A stretch of DNA of 64,000 nucleotides, taken from the NCBI GenBank assembly GCA_036583965.1, contig JAZBQD010000015.1, positions 64,510,330 through 64,574,329 of the forward strand, read 5' to 3'. The notes below the pieces were generated by a model that was not told the origin of the DNA, did no database searches, and saw nothing but the letters and a program-made list of their open reading frames with translations. The position numbers were made by a program, and so were the translations under genes. This document shows, in pieces, positions 11,491 through 24,380 of the stretch. The DNA is from Prunella strophiata. Lineage: Eukaryota; Chordata; Aves; Passeriformes; Prunellidae. The first letter of the stretch is position 1, and every line of letters begins with the position of its first letter.

Positions 11491-14400
11491 AGATAAGGCA
11501 GGGGGAAGACAGAAGAAGTGGGGGATGCTCAGAGTGATGGAGTTTGTTTTCCCAAGTTACCATAAAACATGATGGAGCCCTGCTCTCCTGGAGATGGTTG
11601 AACACTTGCCTGCTCATGGAAAGTAGTGAATGCACTCCCTGTTTTGGTGAAATTGTGTGCATGGCTTTTGCTTTTCCTGTTAACTTGTGGGTGAGATGAA
11701 GACAGTTTTTCTTGATGTTCCTCTTCTGAGTCTCTTCCCCATACCACTACAGGGAGGGAGTGACTATTTGAAGTTTAGCTTCTGGCCTGGGTTAAACTCT
11801 GATAGTTGGTCAACAGCATCAAATATACTTTAATTTATATTTGAAGAGAGATGTAAAGTATATTACCTAACGGACACAGAGAATACCCTAAAAATAAAGC
11901 AATATACTGTAAGTAATGAAGCTCAACTGGTAACAGTAACTCATCACATATTTTTTTCATATTGGTTTTCAATCTGCACTAAAAATTCTGAATCTTTAAA
12001 GCTGAACAATCAAATGATAATGGAAAGTTTAAAAATGGGAGGTTGCATAAGAAATATTATTGCATATTTAGGTACATTTTTAAGTCTCCAATGTTATTTC
12101 AAAGAGAGAGAGAATTAAATTTTTTTACAAAGTTGCCAGTGTGTTAAAGCTAACCTGCTGGGAATGACTTTTGGTAGCTTGTGATAACAGGTATAAATTA
12201 TAAGCTTCATGGCTATAAACAACCTGTACGTGGATGTGCTGCATCTACTATGCAGTAGAGAAATCTTCTTTGCACTTCTGCATGTGTATATATGAAATGT
12301 TTTGGATTTTGTAACTGTAAAAAGCCATTTTGCCATTTAAAGTCAGTATCACTAAGCCTCAACCAGCAAGATTATGACTCTCCAATCCACATTAATAATT
12401 CAGTGTAAAATATCTTCACGAAGCTTGTAGCCCTGTCAGAGATAGAAAGTGTTTATATTTTCTGGACACATTACATTAAAAGCAAAAAGTATTTGTATGC
12501 TGCAAGCATTTGCAAATCTAGTCATGGTGGATGTGTTATGAAACGAAGACTATAATTTTGAGCCCAACCCTGCATTATCACTCATGTTGATTTCTGTGGA
12601 CAGTACTGTAACAGGCAACTCGTGATAAAACTCCCCTGTCTGGACAGGTGTTATGGGTGAGGACAAGTGGTAAAACCTGAATCCCAAACCATATTCACTT
12701 CTGATCTTCATATGGGGTATGAGGTTTGGCAAAAACATCAGGTTTGGTCCCTCTTATTGAAACATGTTTTGAGTCTGTGTTTCACTCGGTCCTTCTGTTT
12801 TTCTCACATCTCTTTCTAGTGTGCCCTGCCTTACTCTTAGGGTGACAAGGGGTGCATGCAGATATGTTTCTACTGAAGTCTGCTTTAGTCAAAATTACTA
12901 ATGAAAGATGGCCTAGCTACTGTTTGTCAAACCCATGCAGTCATATTTGCAATACAATCAACCTTTTAAAAGCAGAGGCTTATGTCATCAAGTCTTCCTT
13001 TGAACTTTTGGATTCTCATTAGAAGCACAAAGCTTTGTCATGCTGTTGCAAAGATTCATATTTTAATAACTGTTAAAACCTTTGAACATAAAGTTTAATA
13101 ACAACATTTTCAGGAATTAAATACTTTCCATCAAGCGCTTGGTGCTTATGGCCTAAACCCGTTAGATGTTCACCATGTGCCACCTAAGCTGGGGCTGGGG
13201 TTTGCCTCAGAACATGGGCTGATTGCAACAAATACTGAGCAGACCTAGTCAGTAACAGGAGGAAAAAGGGGTCTGTTCCAGAGCTTAAAGCTTCAAAACA
13301 CAGGCCTGAAGAGGAGTGGGGAAATGGGGCAGAATGTGCCACCTGTGCTATCAAGAGGTTTTTTCCCATCTCTTGACAGTTGCTACTGTTTTCAGGAATG
13401 GCGATCTGTCTCAGGATCCACCACTGGTAGGCATGGATTGACCAAATTTAAAGACAACTAAAAGAGAAGGTGTGCTGCAAATCTGGAGGAAGAAGTGGGA
13501 AGCACATGTAGGCTAAAGCTACAAGGAAATAGTGAGCATTAGTGGAATGGGAGGGCAAAAAGGGCAGGGAACTGAAAGGCAACCCATCCCACCTGCCCCA
13601 GCAAATCATTGTGGCACCTGTGCTTCTGCTCAAGCTTCTTGCATGACCTGTCCTGCTGGCTCAGGAGTCTTCTCAATTGGCTGATCTGGATTTGTTTAGA
13701 AATGCTGGCCCTCATAGGAGAGTGTTTAAGGCATGTGGCTGTATAGTCCTGGAAGTGGTTGACCACAATGGACTGGGGCATGCAGAGGCTTACAGGGTTA
13801 TTATGACTCTGCCAGTGCTGTGTCCTTCCCACTGCACCCTGCAGTGGTGTCAGGGGTTGCTTCCCTGTCTGCTCTCACATTCCCTTCCTGCAGTGTTTCT
13901 CTTCAGCTATTAAGGTGGCACTAATCACCTACAGTTGCTCTTAGTGGTAATGTTGGGGGACATGCAGCAAGCCATCAAGCAGCGACAGCTTTCTCAGTGA
14001 TCCTTCTGCTAATAGGTCATTTAGGAATAAACCCCAAGTCTCACAGTAATGTCTTTATGAGCCTGCTTCACAGCTGGAGTTAGTCTTTTGAGTGCTGAAG
14101 CATTTTCTGTTCTTCAAATCAACAGACTTCTTCCACTTAAGCCACCAAAACTGTATTTTCATGCTTGCTTTTGCTACAACTGAAGTACAATTGCTGGGGG
14201 GTTGTGTATGCAAGGTACTGATTTTCACTTCCTTTTTCCCTGAGTGAAAGATTGCCACAGACCGAATGTCTAAACAGTTCACAATGATACCTCTAATCCT
14301 GATGAGAAATTTAGCCATTTTCATTACTAAAGACAACCATCTATGTGCAAAACAGAATACCAGGTGTCAGTGAAGAAGTCTTGTATATTTTTTGAATGTA

Positions 14401-16170
14401 CTTTGGTTTTTTTTTTGTTTGTTTTTTTTTTTTTGTTTGTTTGTTTTTTCCCCACAGGAATAAACTAACAGTTATAATCTTGACTTTTACTCTGTGTGCC
14501 GTAGTAGCTTTTTTATAACTGGTGGTCTCAAAGAGCTATACAGTAAGTGGAATTTCTGTAACTAATTATAAGCATGTTCTGATTTAGTTAAAGTTTTCCT
14601 TACAGTCAACAAAGCCAAAAATCAATCTGTTTACAGTTAGCAAGCAGCAGCATCAGAGTTCTGATCCTGCACATTTTTTCAGATCAACCAGTTAAACAGA
14701 AACTGGAGCACTGTGTGCATACATTTGGCTCATTGTCTTTACAATGAGTAAAACAGTATTTTATTGTTCCATGATACAACATGCCAAAGAATATAGCAGG
14801 GTGAACTAAATTTTGCATATAATGAATAAATGAGAAGGGTTATATCAGTCCTAAACATGTAACAAGTGTAATCTGGGCTGCAATGAGTTAAAAATGTCTT
14901 TCCTAACATAGAAGCACAAAGGTGAGGCTGTGCTTGTGCTGACCTCAGTGCAATCATTTAATGGCTGTAGCATTCATTTCCACTAGTGCTTTCAGTGTCA
15001 GTGGAGGATCAAAGAGAATCTGGCTTTCTGCTGGCAAAAGTTCTGCCTGAGAGCAATACCAAGACCTATTCTGCAGTTTTCACATATACTGAATTATGTT
15101 GGTTCTTTCTATTCTGCATGCTTCCTGTTACATGATTCCAAACTGCTCAACCCTTTAATACAGTATCCAATCATGCTTATAAGCTCTGACTCACAGTTTT
15201 CAAGAATTCATATTGAAATTGAATTCATATTGGCTCCTACAAGGAAGGCATACGCCTGTCCTGCTCATACAGTAGACCAAGGTTGAGACAAAGCCCTAGC
15301 TCTGGGCTTTCTACAGCATTAGTCTGTGTATTTTATACCAGCCTTGTCAGTAAAGCTTTGTCAAAGGAGAACACTGTAAGATGTGCCTTGGGATAGTCCT
15401 GTTGTGGTTAGGAAAGCTGGGTGTGACCTAAGTTCAGAGCTGAAAGTTGTGGCTTCATGTCGAAATTCTATGAAATCTCCAGCTTTTACCTCAGAGATAG
15501 AGTTAACAGTAAAGCCTAGTTAGTTTTATAGAAGTTATACTAATCTTCAAACACAAAAAACTTCTATACTGACACTGAGTGACCTGAATGCCTCTTATTG
15601 TTTAAAGACTCTGGTCAGCCTTTATGATGGATTAACTAAGGACTTTATTGGAAACCCAATAATCAATGATCATCACAAGGCTACATACAGTGTGCAAACA
15701 GAGCACATTCCCAATTAGTACTGTCTCCATGTATGTGTTACTTCCAAAGGGCTAATCTTTAAAAATCAGGACGAAGGAAAAAAAACATGCAAATCAATTG
15801 TGAGGGACCATATTTTATATAAAAAATGTGAATGGAAATTCAGGTCAAGATGCATTTATTGTAAGATCAGAAAGCTGCCTTCTGTCATCTGTTTTGATGG
15901 GGAAAATTAGTTTCAATAAGGGATTGAAAACAACTATTTGACATAAACAATATAAGAAAATGGTGAGGGAACTATGCATATCAATCAATATAAATAAATT
16001 GCTCTGTAAATTGATAACAGGAAGCTAGAAATATTAAGGAAAACCCATAGCAGATATTTTCTACATATACTTGCAGTAAAAAATAAATCATTGCAATGGT
16101 ATAGGTTCTCCTAAATTGCAATGCATAAACTGTTAAAATAATTTTTAAAAAGCTATTCGGTGCAAGGTTT
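11491..16170. other. Non-coding DNA, nothing recognised
   Basis: No exon-like or repeat signature apart from a T/G-rich low-complexity stretch near 14405-14450. The open frames at 13448-13832 and 14055-14336 are short, overlap others on both strands and match nothing I know. Confidence 0.5.
14407..14447. repeat. T-rich (TTTG)n low-complexity tract
   Basis: Runs of T interrupted by single G residues at 4-nt spacing. Confidence 0.85.
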
Positions 16171-16190
16171 TTGTTTGGTTGTTGTTTTTC

Positions 16191-16220
16191 TTTTTTTTTT
16201 TATTTTATTTTATTTTATTT
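16191..16220. repeat. (TTTTA)n microsatellite
   Basis: A T run followed by about four TTTTA/TATTT units. It lies about 1.2 kb upstream of the CpG island. Confidence 0.85.
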
Positions 16221-16527
16221 AAGTGACTTCAGGAGATCAGGCTTGGTTTTCTTGATCTTGATCCTCCTCCACTTGATAGGAATTGTTCATTTTTTGTCAG
16301 TGGTGTTTTGTTCATCCAGAAGAAAATGTTTAAGGTGTAACTTATTTGGCAATCAGTTTTGGTAAAATCATCAGCTGGCTGAAAGGTGTACAATTTCACC
16401 TGGGGATGTAATACACTATATACCTGCTCTAATCATGCATAGAGTCAGGGACAAAGATACTTTCATAGTGTTATAGAAATATATGCCCTGAAGCCAGGAC
16501 TATGTATTTAAAGTATTTAAAGTATGG

Positions 16528-16571
16528 ATTTCCTAATATATAAATAATATAAAAATTTCCTAATATATAAA
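16528..16571. repeat. 17-bp direct repeat, period 27
   Basis: ATTTCCTAATATATAAA occurs at 16528-16544 and again at 16555-16571, with an AT-rich spacer. Confidence 0.8.
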
Positions 16572-16917
16572 GCAAGGAGCACATTAACATGCTACATGTC
16601 ATGTCAGGCTTATTTTATAATTTTCTACATGGTTTTTTTTTCAGTATTGCTTTGTAATTGAAAATCTTTACAGTTCAGTTTGGGCTGAAGTTTTTTCTGT
16701 GTTTTTTCCTATTTCACTGACATCCCACTTGTAGCATTTCAAACAATCTAACGAGAGTCTGCCTTACCAGTTTTCAGATGCAGGTCCATCCTAACATGTG
16801 CAGTTTTATTTTGGTATTGGACTAACATTGGAGGTAATTTAATGCTCTGCAGGTTGCAGAGCTGTAAGTAGAAAAATTCATTGCAAGTAGTATGTCAGGA
16901 AAAAATATTACTAAAAC

Positions 16918-17000
16918 AACCCAACAAAACAATAAAAAAAAAAAAAACAAACAAAACCCAACAACAAAACAATAACCAAAGCAAACAAACAAAAAAACCT
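16918..17000. repeat. A-rich (CAAA)n low-complexity tract
   Basis: Long A runs punctuated by C, on the + strand, just upstream of the MOCOS CpG island. Confidence 0.8.
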
Positions 17001-17505
17001 CAACACAAACATTCCTTTGGCTATGATTTTTTTTTGGATTTTGTATATGGTTATAGTGTATCTGACAAAGCAGAGGATTTTTCAGGAATGGTTTTTACGC
17101 AGGAGAATAGATAGGCTTGTTGTCTCTATTCCTGACGACCAGCCCATTCCACACCTTTGGCTTTGGGCCGTGGTACTTGCATTGGCCACACAGCATCTAT
17201 AGCCAAGAGAGCCAGCTCGACGTGATGCAGGAGTATGGTACACAAAGTGCAAGATACGAGAAAGCGATGGAGGGACATCTGAGCTTGAATTGGAAAGTTT
17301 TAGGGGAGAGGGATTTCCCTGAAGTATTTTCAACAGCATGCCTCAACAGGAGCGTACACTTGTTGCTGCCACCCCCAAACCGATCTGCCAGCGCTTCGGG
17401 GAACTTCTTCCTTACGGGAAACTCCTCCCTGTGCCGTGCCCAGTGCCCGGCTCAGCGCGGCCGGACCGGCCCCGGCTCATGCGGGGCGGGAGGCGGGCGG
17501 AGCGG

Positions 17506-17525
17506 CCGGGCCGGGCCGGGCCGGG
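17506..17525. repeat. (CCGGG)4 tandem repeat in 5'UTR/promoter
   Basis: Four perfect 5-bp units about 65 bases upstream of the MOCOS ATG. Such tracts can vary in length and are difficult to sequence. Confidence 0.9.
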
Positions 17526-17589
17526 CGGGCCCAGGGCGCGGGAGGCTCCGCTGCCGGGGGAGCCGCGCCGCTCTCCGCGCCGGGCAGCC

Positions 17590-17716
17590 ATGGCCGGGGG
17601 GGAGCCGCTCTCCTTCCGCGCCTTCCTGGACGCCCGCCCCGCCGGCTGCGAGTACGGCTACGGGCACGGAGAGGGGCTGGGAGCGCTGCGGGACCGCGAG
17701 TTCCCCCGGCTGCGAG
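17590..17716 (+). CDS. MOCOS: Molybdenum cofactor sulfurase, exon 1
   Basis: First coding exon of the enzyme that adds the terminal sulfur to the molybdenum cofactor of xanthine dehydrogenase and aldehyde oxidase in the cytosol. It encodes 42 residues plus one base. The N-terminus starts MAGG and contains YGYG, then LGALRDREFPRLR. This follows the vertebrate MOCOS pattern of YGYG, an LR-x-REF motif, then RL-x-G before the aminotransferase-like domain. The chosen ATG has a strong context (GCAGCCATGG) and agrees with the mammalian MAG start. The donor is GTAGCG at 17717, leaving phase 1; the split glycine codon is completed by exon 2. An in-frame ATG at 17479 could add 37 residues, but its context is weaker and the added peptide is G/R/P-rich 5'UTR-like sequence. 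Confidence 0.9.
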
Positions 17717-18606
17717 GTAGCGGGGGCGGGCCGGGGGCGGGGAGGCCGGGCCATTCCCGGCTCGGCTCGGCTCCGGGAGGGAGGGCTCTGGTACGAGGAA
17801 GCGGCGGCAGGGGCGGGGACGCCGGCAGCGAGTGCTGGGCTCGGCTCGCTGCAGTGATTTCTGCGGCAAGGCGAGGAGACGAGAGGCAGCTCTCACTCTC
17901 TCCTCCTTCTCCTCCCCTTCGTCCCTGTCCTCCTCCCTCTGGCACAAATGGCTCAAAGGTGCCATGGATTCAGTAACAGGATTTCGATATGGATGTGAAG
18001 ACGGGGGTGGGGAGGGGAAGGAGAGACATAATAGTAGTAAATCAGCCCATTTCTACTGAAAGCTTATAGTTAGACAGGTGTTTGTGAACTACTTTTAAAG
18101 GTTTTACTATTCCCCCAGCATTAAACATCCTTGTGCATACTACTTCAATTATAATCGTGATGGTTACATGATTATGTGACAAGTCATTTGTCCTGTTTAA
18201 AGAAGTATCAATGCTTATAGTGTTGGCACTTCAAAAATCTTATGACAAAAGGCCCAGGTAAAGAGTGGAATAAGAAGCATCAGTTTGGATGCCCTATAAC
18301 TGTTATTTAGGGCGACTCTTTCACTTGAGAGGTTTGTGTTACTGCTCTTTTTATTTTTTGTAATTTCACCAGATTTTGGTGATTGAATAAAAGAATGGGC
18401 TTTCTCATGCACAGGTGTTTAGATTGAATTGAGGTATACTTGGCCTCTAGAGGAATGTGAAAAAAACTTAAGCAGCACTTTGAAGAACTTGAAGATTTAG
18501 TAAGTCAGTGTCACAGTCTGTTATTAGGCGCAGTAGTTGCATCAGTGAAAGTTTGAACACCAGAAATTGCTTGTCCAAAATTTAGGCTTAAATTCTGAAA
18601 AGTGGT

Positions 18607-18608
<2 letters not shown>

Positions 18609-18648
<40 letters not shown>
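18609..18648. repeat. T40 homopolymer
   Basis: Uninterrupted run of 40 T on the + strand, so poly(U) in nascent MOCOS pre-mRNA. Its length may be inexact because homopolymers are error-prone. Confidence 0.9.
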
Positions 18649-18649
<1 letters not shown>

Positions 18650-19890
18650 TGTCTGAAACATTATTTAGGCCTTTAAGCAGATGAGTTTTTAAAACTCTCA
18701 AGAATCAGGCTCATTTCTCAGAGGCTCCCCAGTTTTGAAATAAAGTGTATCTGTTAATGAATGATGTCTGGTGGATTAGTCTGGTTCCCCAAGGGAGGCT
18801 ACTGCAAAGGCAGAGCATTACGAGTTTTCCTCCATTTCAATGTTTTTGCTAATGTAGTCTTCTGAGTTGTGCAGCCTGCTGAAATAAGATGTAGATAACT
18901 TAGAATATTTCTAGAAAGAGTTGAACAAATAAAGGGTATAAAATAGAATCTTCAATAATGTTAGCTAATTGAAATCATATAATCATCTATATTCAGGTGA
19001 CCTTAATTGCAAATTCCTTCTTTTTGATTTCCCCCTTGGAATTTTAACATGTTATCCAATTAATGAATTGTCATCCATTCATCTTGCAAGCTTGTCACCT
19101 CTGTGAAGAAACTCAGCGTCTGTGAGGAAACGTAACTGATTGCTGTGCATGCACTGTGGTGTCCTGCCTGGGACTTCTTGTCTGAAAAATAGTGACACAT
19201 TTCTGGTCAGGAACTGGTGCCTTCAAGTGATGCCAGCCGTGCCAAATGAAAGGTGGCCAGGGACAGGTTCCTAGGCCTAGTGTCCCCTGCCTAGCACATC
19301 TCTTGGTCTCAAAGCTGACTAATTGGACTAGTCCAGGACAGACTCCAGGCACTGGCTGACAGCAGAGCAGTGTGGATGAGAAGCACACTGCTTTCATTTA
19401 TTTATTTATTGGCCTCCTTTTATATAGCCATGTATCCCCACTTGCCAAAGGTCTCAACACACTGATGTTGATGTAATGAAAAGTCTTTTAAAGCTCTCAA
19501 TTTTATTGTCTTGCAGAAACAAGGCAAAGAAAGGGTGGCTAATGTACAGGTTGGTGGCAGCAATAGTAAATAAAGGAAACCTTCTCCAAGGTGGCTTACA
19601 GAAATTAGCATTTAGCTGCTCAAGCACTTTCAGTAGCCTGCCAGAACATGTAGGCTGCAGGATGAGGTAGAAGTTTTACATCTCTGATGGCCTTGGATCA
19701 ACTCTCTGGTTAAGTCCTGATTGTACAAACAGTAATTCACTATAGGAACTTCTACCTCTTCATGGTGATCTCTGCTCTGTGTCTCCCTACTGCACAAAGC
19801 TGCTGCAGTTTTGTCCCTTCTAGCAAAGAGCAATCTTAACTAGTTCCACTGGGCAAAAGAGAATATGTGTTATTTTAGGGAGTTAACAGG
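18649..19890. other. Intronic DNA, nothing recognised
   Basis: No exon or repeat identified between the T tract and the next CR1 copy. Confidence 0.5.
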
Positions 19891-20280
19891 AATCATACAA
19901 TCATAGAATGGTTTGGGTTGGAAGGGACCTTAAAGATTATCTAGTTCCAACCCCCCCACCATGGACAGGGACAAATTCCACTAGACCAGGTCACTCAAAG
20001 CCCCATCAGGCTGGCCCAGAACGCCTCCAGGGATGGGGAGTCCACAACATTTCCAGGCAACCTGTTTCAGTCCCTCACTCCCCTTACGGTAGAGAATTTC
20101 TTCCAAACAGCTAACCTAAACCTACTCTCTTCTAATTTGAATCCATTACCTCTTGTTCTGTGAGTACATGCCCTCTCCACCTCTCCTGTAAGCCTCCTTT
20201 AGGTCCTGGAAGGTGCTACAAGGTCTCCCTGGAGCCTTCTCTTCTCCAGGCTGAACAGCCTCACTCTCTCAGCCTGTGCC
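19891..20280 (-). mobile_element. CR1 LINE, 5'-truncated 3' end
   Basis: Antisense CR1. It opens with ATCATAGAATGGTTTGGGTT and GGAAGGGACCTTAAAG, the reverse complement of the classic CR1 3' terminus. It continues through the 3'UTR to the reverse complement of the conserved GAGAGAGTGAGGCTGTTCAG segment, then stops near 20280. Non-coding. Confidence 0.95.
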
Positions 20281-22794
20281 TTGTTTATTTGGCACATGCC
20301 TTAAAGATCTTTCAGTCGTTAAAGCAGGTTAAAAATACAGATTTTGCTGCTCACTTTTTGTGTGAACAGAATTTTTGGAGTCCCCTTCTAGATACCCATG
20401 AATTAAGCCTAATGTTTGATTTAGGAAGTGTCATTTTTTAATGAGCACCATGTGGTAGTAATTATTGCGTAGCAATGTATTCACTTTTTCCTGATTACTA
20501 ATATTTTGTGGCATCCACTAGGGACATATTGTGCACATGGTGTTCCTGGGGAAGGCAGAAATCTTTTCTGTGTTACAGACCATTGCTTAGATGGTGCTGG
20601 TGCTTCTGTTGGAGCTTAATAGTTGCACAGGTGCCTGTTGAGCAGAAGGTGCAACAGATGTCTGGAGGGAGCACCAGCTTAGCTACCAGGCATACTGTGA
20701 AGCCAGGATTTCTTAAAGGTGGTCCACCTGTGGTTGTATCAAGTCTTGGGGAGTTTCACTCTTATCTCCATCAGAAGGAAAGTAAAGTTCATACTCAGTG
20801 TGTTGGGGATTTCCCCTTCAGGTTTTGTGAAGAGATAAAAAGAACTACTTCGCTACCCTAAATCAGCAGGGGTCTGTCTGTTTTGGCACAGAAGCCTTAA
20901 ATTTTCCCTTTTAAGCCAAAGTTTATCTTCGCTTCTGTAATTCAAAGGCTGTTAGCTGATGACTAGAGCAGCCCTTTCTAAAAATATATATGGAGTCTGT
21001 GAAACAGATCACTGTTTCACAGGCAGCAGCGTATGTGCAATATGTGACCTTGACTTTAATCTTGTGAGCAGAGTACCCTTATCTGCAGTGTAGGATTTTA
21101 AATTGTGCTTTAGAAACGGATAAAGAAATCAGCAGGAGTTTATAGGTTCTGTTGTTAAGTAATGGGGATGAATATGCTTCTGTGATGTTTATCATAGCAA
21201 GGAAAATACCAGCTTCAGTTTGTATCATGGTTTTAAAAAAGAAAAAGCTGACATGTGATTTGGACGCAGCATTTAATCACAAGATACCTTTCCATTTTAA
21301 GTTGTGTGCCAGTATTCTTGTCTAATATAGCTATGGTAGTTCAGTGGGAGCTTTCCAAGAGCAGTAAGCAGTGGATATCCATCCTCCAAATAAAAACCAG
21401 CATGTGATAGGAATCAGGTATTCTTTAAGGGCTACTGATTATTGAAGATGGTCTTTAGGTGAGCTTGAGATAGACTGTCCCATTTAGTGTCAAATTAGTC
21501 CTGTACTTCAACACCATGTCTTACCTTAGTAGTATGAACATTTGTGATATGTATGATTACATACAAGTAACAATAATAATTAAATTTGTCTGTTAGACAA
21601 AAAGGAAAGGCAGAGTGCTCTTTGAGTAACGGAATTGGCCTTTATTTCTTTGGGACTCAAATGCTATCCCATGAACTGGTCACCTGTACAAGAGCTTATT
21701 GCATGGTTCAGTTACCCAGTAATAGCTGGGTATTGGATCTGACCTTACGCAAAAATAAGTCTTTTTTACTCATATTGCTGGTCATTATTTGTGTGGTGAC
21801 TTTTCCTGTGAATAAGAGAATGTGAAAAGTAGATCTCCTCTGTGTGCTGTAGTTAAGTCCTCAGCAGCTTGGTTAGCAAAGTTCATCTCTGTCCTCTGAG
21901 AACAGAAAAGTCTGTTTTGTCACCTTTAGGGTAATCTAGGTTTTTTTTGGGTGGACTTCAGAAGTAAGAAATACATTCTGGTGTGTCAGCTCAGAGTAAT
22001 TTTGTTGATAGGTAGCTGATGCTCACACTTTATCAAACTTGTGAAGATGAGTGGACTGTGAACCTCAAGAGTCATGCTCACCTCTTGATTGCAAATATAG
22101 GCTTGCCTTGTCAACCAGAAATTCTACCAGTCTTGTGCCTGAGGCTTTTTCTTTATTTTGGAAAAAAAAAAAAAAAAAAAAAAAAATTGCATCCTAAAAT
22201 GACTGTTTTTGGGGGGGTTGGTTTGCTTGTTTGTTTTTGTTTTGTTTTGCTTTTTGTAAGACCATTCTGTTCAATCTGGTAGCTATCTATTATATGTGTA
22301 TGTGTTACTCTGCTGATTTCTTAACTATTAATAATTTTTATCTGTGGATGAATCTTTTCCTTTTAATCTCATTTTTTTTCTTACTGTTGAAGACTAAGTG
22401 ACTGAGTTTTCAGTAAACCTTTAGGTTCTTTGAGCAGTATTAGGCTTTGACCAAGGAGGCAAATTTGATCTATATTCTGTAAAAACCAGCTTGATAGTGA
22501 GGGATAAGTTTATTTTAATTAATTTTTGTCTGAAGACTATCATAAACCAGAAACAAGATATGTGCCATTTTATGGTCAGGTGCAGTGCTTACTGTGAATT
22601 CTCTGAAGCCCACCCACCCATTGCTGGCCAGAGTTAAGATAGCATCTCCTGGAAAGGACAAATTATTTCTCCCACATGCAGATACTGGCATATGTTAATG
22701 TTAATCCAGTGCTTGCCTCTCCCACACAAAGGCAACAAAAGCAATGTGTAGGGGAAGGATGAGGCTGCTTTTTGTTGTCTCACTGGAAGATCCT
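20281..22794. other. Intronic DNA with A25 tract
   Basis: No exon seen. An A homopolymer of 25 nt lies at 22162-22186, followed by a G7 run and a T/G-rich stretch to about 22256. Confidence 0.5.
22162..22186. repeat. A25 homopolymer
   Basis: Uninterrupted A run. I saw no AATAAA within about 30 bases upstream, so it does not look like the tail of a processed pseudogene. Confidence 0.85.
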
Positions 22795-23040
22795 GTGTTG
22801 TGGAAGGTAGTGCTGAAGGTAATTTCACCCCTAAAGAGTTGCAGCTGTTCTAATTACTAAGATTTGGAACAGGTGTGTCCCTTAACAGGGCACAGATACA
22901 TCTAATGACCCTGAGGAGTATAAAAGGATGGACTAGCAAGATAGGGGAGATCAGAATTCACTTAGCATTGCTGTGGTGAAGAAGGAAGATGGAGTCAGTA
23001 TTGTGAGGAACTACACTTGAGAAAAGGTATGAGACTTTCT
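22795..23040 (+). mobile_element. Probable LTR (U3/R part), sense orientation
   Basis: Begins TGTTGTGGAAGG and runs through GAGTTGCAGCTGTTCTAATT and AACAGGTGTGTCCC to a TATA box, GTATAAAAGG, at 22918-22927. This layout resembles passerine ERVL-type LTRs, by my recollection of the family. The right end is not defined. A strong splice-donor-like sequence, AAAAGGTATGAG, follows at about 23022-23033. An old ERV copy is inferred; no gag, pol or env sequence is visible nearby. Confidence 0.5.
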
Positions 23041-24191
23041 ACATCAAGATAACATTTCAGACCTTGCTGATATAACTAGCAACCTTATCTGTGTCAATAA
23101 TGACACTGTGTAGCCTAGAAGAGATGCTAATTGTGCTGGAGAAAAAGTCTGAGTTTCCTTCTCTCTAGCTCATCCTGAATAGAGGAAAGATCTTCTAAAC
23201 CTTTCCATTTGGTGTTTAAAGCTGAGAGCTCCTATTTCTAGCACTGTTGAGGCCCTTTCACTCTCCTCTGTGGCTGTGAGATCTCTGGTAACCTGCTCCT
23301 GTTCTCTCTAGCCTCTCCACCAGAATATGATTTGATTTTGTGAAGTGCCTATTTATTTTAATTTGGAGGGGAAAAAAAGCAAAAAAAAAAAAAAATTATC
23401 AAAGGAAACTGCTGCTGGACAGTCTGAAATTCTAGAAGGCATCTAGGAAGATATGTTCAGTGGGTGGTGAAGGTATTGTGGAAAGAAGCTGTAGTATGGG
23501 AAGTAAAACTGCACAACTAATGACAATTGTTTTGTAAAAATAAAACATACATATGCTCATGTAAAACCTTAGCACTTCCTGGTAATTTCAAGCAGCATTT
23601 ATCTACATAAATTCTTACCTAAAGAATTGATATCAAAGAGGAACTATGTGTTGAGCATGAAGCATCTTTAGTCCCAAATGCAGTAACAATAGCTGTGTGT
23701 TAGTATCAGATGTTTTCCTCTGCCTACATGGAAGTAACAAGTAGTGGTAAGGAATTCCATATGTTGCATTTCAGGGTTCATAAGATGGTCTCCTCTGTGC
23801 AGGACTGATCTTTCAGTTGCTGTTAATGATAGACTATAGCTCTAAATGAAGGGTAGTCGATGATATTGTCATTGTAATATTTCAGCATGGAAAACAGTTT
23901 TAGTTACTTTCAAGTTTAGTCAGAGGAAAAAAAAGAAATGTGGAACAAGAAAGCAAAGTCCCAAACCCTATAAACTTGATACAGCTGACAGGAAGCTCCA
24001 AATATGCAGTGGTATTTTAGAAATAAATAGTTAATCAGTTGGGACTAGATTCTTGACAAGAAAAAATAATCATATATAGACATTAGATTTTTTAAGTCAA
24101 TATGTAGATGTGAAAAAATATTAGATTTGGGAAGATAATTTATGGAACTCCACAGATGCTGCAGGGTATCAGCCACCCATTTTCTAAAAAG
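23041..24191. other. Intronic DNA, nothing recognised
   Basis: AT-rich with A runs near 23365-23396. No exon signature seen. It may contain the undefined 3' part of the preceding LTR-like element. Confidence 0.4.
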
Positions 24192-24242
24192 TTGTACATT
24201 TAATTAAAAGATACATTATCTTTTAAATTAATGCCTGTACAA
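24192..24242. repeat. Imperfect inverted repeat (hairpin)
   Basis: Left arm TTGTACA...AAAAGATA (24192-24213) pairs with right arm TATCTTTT...TGTACAA (24217-24242) around a 3-nt loop. The outer 7 bp and inner 8 bp are perfect, with a small asymmetric bulge in the middle. Almost entirely AT pairs inside. Confidence 0.75.
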
Positions 24243-24380
24243 GATGTATATTAGTATTTGAAAGTATTGAAACAGGCAGATGTTCTACTTAGAAGAGCAC
24301 AAGATACTTTTTATCTTTTACTCAAAAAGTGGAAAAGCACCAGTGTCTTTTTCCTACAAAATACCACATCAGTGGTTCTT

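Larger units (their letters stand above)
17380..17880 (+). promoter_or_regulatory. CpG-island promoter of MOCOS
   Basis: An abrupt switch from AT-rich DNA to very GC- and CpG-rich sequence spans the first exon. GC-box-like motifs (GGGGCGGG at 17483-17490, GGCGGGCGG at 17492-17500) and four CCGGG units at 17506-17525 lie within 110 bases of the start codon. I see no TATA box close upstream. This is the usual pattern for a broadly expressed vertebrate gene with dispersed start sites. The exact transcription start cannot be read from sequence. Confidence 0.85.

Noticed and set aside
17117..17965. Several long G/A/R/P-rich frames on both strands over the CpG island
   Set aside because: High GC removes stop codons. 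Only the frame from 17590 matches a known protein, and it ends at a donor site.
22162..22186. Poly(A) tail of a processed pseudogene
   Set aside because: No polyadenylation signal or mRNA-like sequence precedes it.
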